Origin: an uncultured Ruminococcus sp.
GTDB taxonomy: Bacteria > Bacillota > Clostridia > Oscillospirales > Ruminococcaceae
Reading direction: 5' to 3'
Assembly (NCBI GenBank): GCA_947589205.1
Contig: CANQCJ010000082.1
Location: forward strand, 1 to 8,816
Length of the DNA: 8,816 nt
Numbering within the stretch: position 1 is the first letter of the stretch; each line of letters begins with the position of its first letter. Positions 7,077 to 8,816 of the stretch are shown in pieces. The notes beneath the pieces are model-generated. The model had not been told where the DNA came from. It was given only the letters and a program-made list of their open reading frames with translations, and did no database searches. A program made the translations under genes and the position numbers.

Positions 7077-8453
7077 ATGAACGGCAGCGTAATATATTTA
7101 GCGGAAAAGATAAGCGAAGAGCTTGAAGAGAAGATACGGCAGAATCCCGACACGGTGTATTTCCCGAATTTCGGCGATTCTGACAATATCTTCCGACAGG
7201 GAATAACGGTCGACAGAGTATTTTTCACGATACCCGGCACGAGCTTTAATATATACTGGTACGGCTTTTTGATAGCCGTAGGCATACTGCTTGCAATGCT
7301 TTACGGCTTTAAGCGAATGAGGTCGGCGGGCATAGACCCCGACCGCGCGACGGACGCGGTGATAGCGGGCTTTATCGGCGCGATAATCGGAGCGAGGGCG
7401 TATTATATAGCCTTCAACAGCGATGTGACCTTCAAGGAATTTTTCAACTACCGCGACGGCGGACTTGCGATATACGGCGGAATAATCGGCGCGATAATTT
7501 TCGGCGGCATAGCCGCGCACCTCAGACGGCTGCGTTTGAGCGCGCTGCTCGATGTGGTCGCGCCCTGTTTTCTGATAGGTCAGGCGATAGGCAGGTGGGG
7601 AAATTTCGTAAATCAGGAAGCGTTCGGCGCGAACACCGACCTGCCGTGGGGAATGATAAGCGCGTCGACGATGGATTTCATAGCGGACAATTTTGACGAG
7701 CTTGGCGGTCAGGTGTCCTCCTACGCCCCGGTACACCCATGCTTTCTGTACGAATCGCTCTGGTGTATAGTCTGCTTTGTTTTGCTTCATTTTTATTTCA
7801 AGCACAGAAAATTTGACGGCGAGGTATTTTTAATGTATATCGGTCTCTACGGTCTCGGCAGATTTTTCATAGAAGCCACCCGCACCGATTCGCTTTATAT
7901 ACTCGATTCAAACATAAAGGTCTCGCAGCTTCTTGCGGCGGCGTGCGTTATCGCTTCGCTTGTGCTGATAATAATTTTCCGCAGCAGCGCAAAGAGGAGC
8001 GATTACAGATTTTTCTATCAGACGGAGCTTTCAAAATCCCAGCTTGCCGCGCTTGACGGCTATGAGGAGAGCGAGAGGCTCAAAAAGGAGCTGAAGAAAA
8101 AGATAGCGCAGGCGAAGAAGAACGGCGAAAGCTTTGCAGAGCTTGAAAAGGAGTACGATGAAAAATTCGGCAGGGCGGCTAAGGAAAAGGCTAAGGAACA
8201 AGCCGAAAAGCTCGAAGCGGAGAAAAAGGAGCTTAAAGCGCGCATAAAACAGGCTAAAAAGGACGGCAGGCGCGACGAGCTAAAGGAGCTTAAAAACGAA
8301 TACGCCGTAAAATTCGGCGGAAGGGTCGAAGAACCCGAGGAGCCGGAAGAGAACAGCGGATATGTTTCTATATTAGCTCCGGACGATGATGAAGATGAAG
8401 AGGAAACAAATAATAACGGAAAGGACGTTTTGGAAAATGGGAAAAATAATTGA
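7077..8453 (+). CDS. lgt: Prolipoprotein diacylglyceryl transferase with long charged C-terminal extension
   Basis: Lgt moves a diacylglyceryl group from phosphatidylglycerol to the lipobox cysteine of prelipoproteins in the cytoplasmic membrane. The signature GRWGNFVNQEAFG is at 172-184, giving R173, N176, E181 and G184 equivalent to E. coli R143, N146, E151 and G154. Also present are WYG with Y62 (E. coli Y26), HPCFLYE at 220-226, and GRFFIEATR with R262 and E266 (E. coli R239 and E243). About seven membrane segments run between residues 59 and 302. The E. coli H103 position is Y133 (AIYGGIIG). The protein is 458 residues against about 260-300 for typical Lgt. The excess is about 50 polar residues before the first membrane segment and about 155 after the last: a Lys/Glu-rich predicted coiled coil with an internal repeat, then an acidic Asp/Glu tail. 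The start is the ATG at 7077, with AAGGAA at 7061-7066. A GTG start at V27 is possible but lacks a good Shine-Dalgarno. Confidence 0.95.
   Translation: MNGSVIYLAEKISEELEEKIRQNPDTVYFPNFGDSDNIFRQGITVDRVFFTIPGTSFNIYWYGFLIAVGILLAMLYGFKRMRSAGIDPDRATDAVIAGFIGAIIGARAYYIAFNSDVTFKEFFNYRDGGLAIYGGIIGAIIFGGIAAHLRRLRLSALLDVVAPCFLIGQAIGRWGNFVNQEAFGANTDLPWGMISASTMDFIADNFDELGGQVSSYAPVHPCFLYESLWCIVCFVLLHFYFKHRKFDGEVFLMYIGLYGLGRFFIEATRTDSLYILDSNIKVSQLLAAACVIASLVLIIIFRSSAKRSDYRFFYQTELSKSQLAALDGYEESERLKKELKKKIAQAKKNGESFAELEKEYDEKFGRAAKEKAKEQAEKLEAEKKELKARIKQAKKDGRRDELKELKNEYAVKFGGRVEEPEEPEENSGYVSILAPDDDEDEEETNNNGKDVLENGKNN
8082..8318 (+). repeat. Imperfect protein-level tandem repeat in the Lgt tail
   Basis: Two related units of about 30-32 residues lie 47 codons apart in the Lgt C-terminal extension. 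Unit A is residues 336-365 (8082-8171): it begins KKELKKKIAQAKKNG and ends ELEKEYDEKFG. Unit B is residues 383-414 (8223-8318): it begins KKELKARIKQAKKDG and ends ELKELKNEYAVKFG. They share KKELK, I-x-QAKK-[ND]G, EL, EY and KFG, with two extra residues in the middle of B. The segment between them is Lys/Glu/Ala-rich. Conservation is at protein level; the codons differ at many sites, so this is an old duplication. Confidence 0.8.
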
Positions 8454-8816
8454 CGGAAAGCTTGTTTCGGCGCAGGTAAAGGACAGGATAGCAAGGGAGA
8501 CGGCAGAGCTTAAAAAGCAGGGCGCAGAGGTAGGACTTGCGGTAGTTATCGTAGGCGACGACCCGGCTTCAAAGGTCTATGTAAGAAACAAAAAGCTCGC
8601 CTGTGAGCAGGTAGGCTTTAATTCCTACGAATACGCGTTAAGCGCGGACACGACAGAGGCTCAGCTTTTGGAGCTTGTGGACAAGCTGAACAGCGATCCC
8701 AAGGTAAACGGCATACTCGTTCAGCTTCCGCTGCCAAAGGGACTTGACGACAAGCTTATCATAAACAATATCCGTCCGGAAAAGGACGTAGACGCGTTCC
8801 ACCCCGTAAACGTCGG
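8437..8816 (+). CDS. folD: FolD, methylenetetrahydrofolate dehydrogenase/cyclohydrolase, 3'-truncated by the window edge
   Basis: The first 126 codons of folD are visible and the gene runs off the right edge. FolD interconverts 5,10-methylene-, methenyl- and 10-formyl-tetrahydrofolate in the cytoplasm. The N-terminal catalytic domain shows IIDGK at 4-8, VGDDPASKVYVRNKKLACEQVGF at 39-61 with Y48 and catalytic K52 (E. coli Y50 and K54), and ILVQLPLP at 93-100 with Q96. PEKDVDAFHP at 114-123 carries D119. The usual Gly of DVDGFHP is Ala120 here, which I regard as a tolerated variant. The NADP-binding half lies outside the window. AAAGGA at 8420-8425 is about 11 bases before the ATG. The start overlaps the end of lgt by 17 bases in another frame, so it is probably co-transcribed and coupled. 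Confidence 0.95.
   Translation, partial: MGKIIDGKLVSAQVKDRIARETAELKKQGAEVGLAVVIVGDDPASKVYVRNKKLACEQVGFNSYEYALSADTTEAQLLELVDKLNSDPKVNGILVQLPLPKGLDDKLIINNIRPEKDVDAFHPVNV

Noticed and set aside
7098..7805. 235-codon open frame on the minus strand inside lgt
   Set aside because: It lies antisense to a well-identified membrane enzyme. Its translation is rich in Arg/Tyr with no family motif, and it is open because the sense strand rarely uses TTA, CTA or TCA codons.
8060..8494. 144-codon minus-strand frame with long Ser runs
   Set aside because: The Ser/Phe runs are the reverse reading of the GAA/GAG/GAT-rich codons of the Lgt tail; no start signal or homology is recognised.

Overview
The window is a compact, single-strand (+) stretch of low-GC Gram-positive type chromosome. 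The best guess is Clostridia, perhaps an Oscillospirales/Ruminococcaceae-like gut lineage. That rests on recalled gene order (whiA next to dnaE), an M16 pair of the YmfF/YmfH type, Lgt with Firmicute-type motifs, strong AAGGAGG-like ribosome binding sites and heavy use of ATA and AGA/AGG codons. No search was possible, so the taxonomy is inference. Nothing in the window looks mobile: there are no transposases, integrases, tRNAs, CRISPR repeats or rRNA.

Layout. 2-772: the 3' part of whiA, cut by the left edge. 786-4229: dnaE, the DNA polymerase III alpha subunit, complete. 4231-4395: a 54-residue protein resembling DUF3006. 4396-4482: the only sizeable gap (87 bases), holding a good sigma-A promoter with an extended -10 box. 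4483-5787 and 5780-7057: an overlapping pair of M16-family peptidase homologues, the first without and the second with the HxxEH zinc site. 7077-8453: lgt, prolipoprotein diacylglyceryl transferase, with an unusually long charged C-terminal extension containing an internal repeat. 8437-8816: the 5' part of folD, overlapping lgt by 17 bases and cut by the right edge.

How the genes fit together. The first three genes are packed with gaps of 1-13 bases and look like one transcription unit (cell-cycle/sporulation-type regulator, replicative polymerase, small protein). The promoter at 4420-4448 probably starts a second unit, ymfF-ymfH-lgt-folD, joined by overlaps or a 19-base gap. No terminator is visible between the two units, so read-through is likely. 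The second unit mixes putative peptide processing, lipoprotein lipidation and one-carbon metabolism; this is probably housekeeping co-transcription rather than one pathway.

I do not see a new defence, mobile or biosynthetic system. The features most worth a second look are the repeat-bearing tail of Lgt, the small protein after dnaE, and the His-to-Tyr change at a functionally studied Lgt position.
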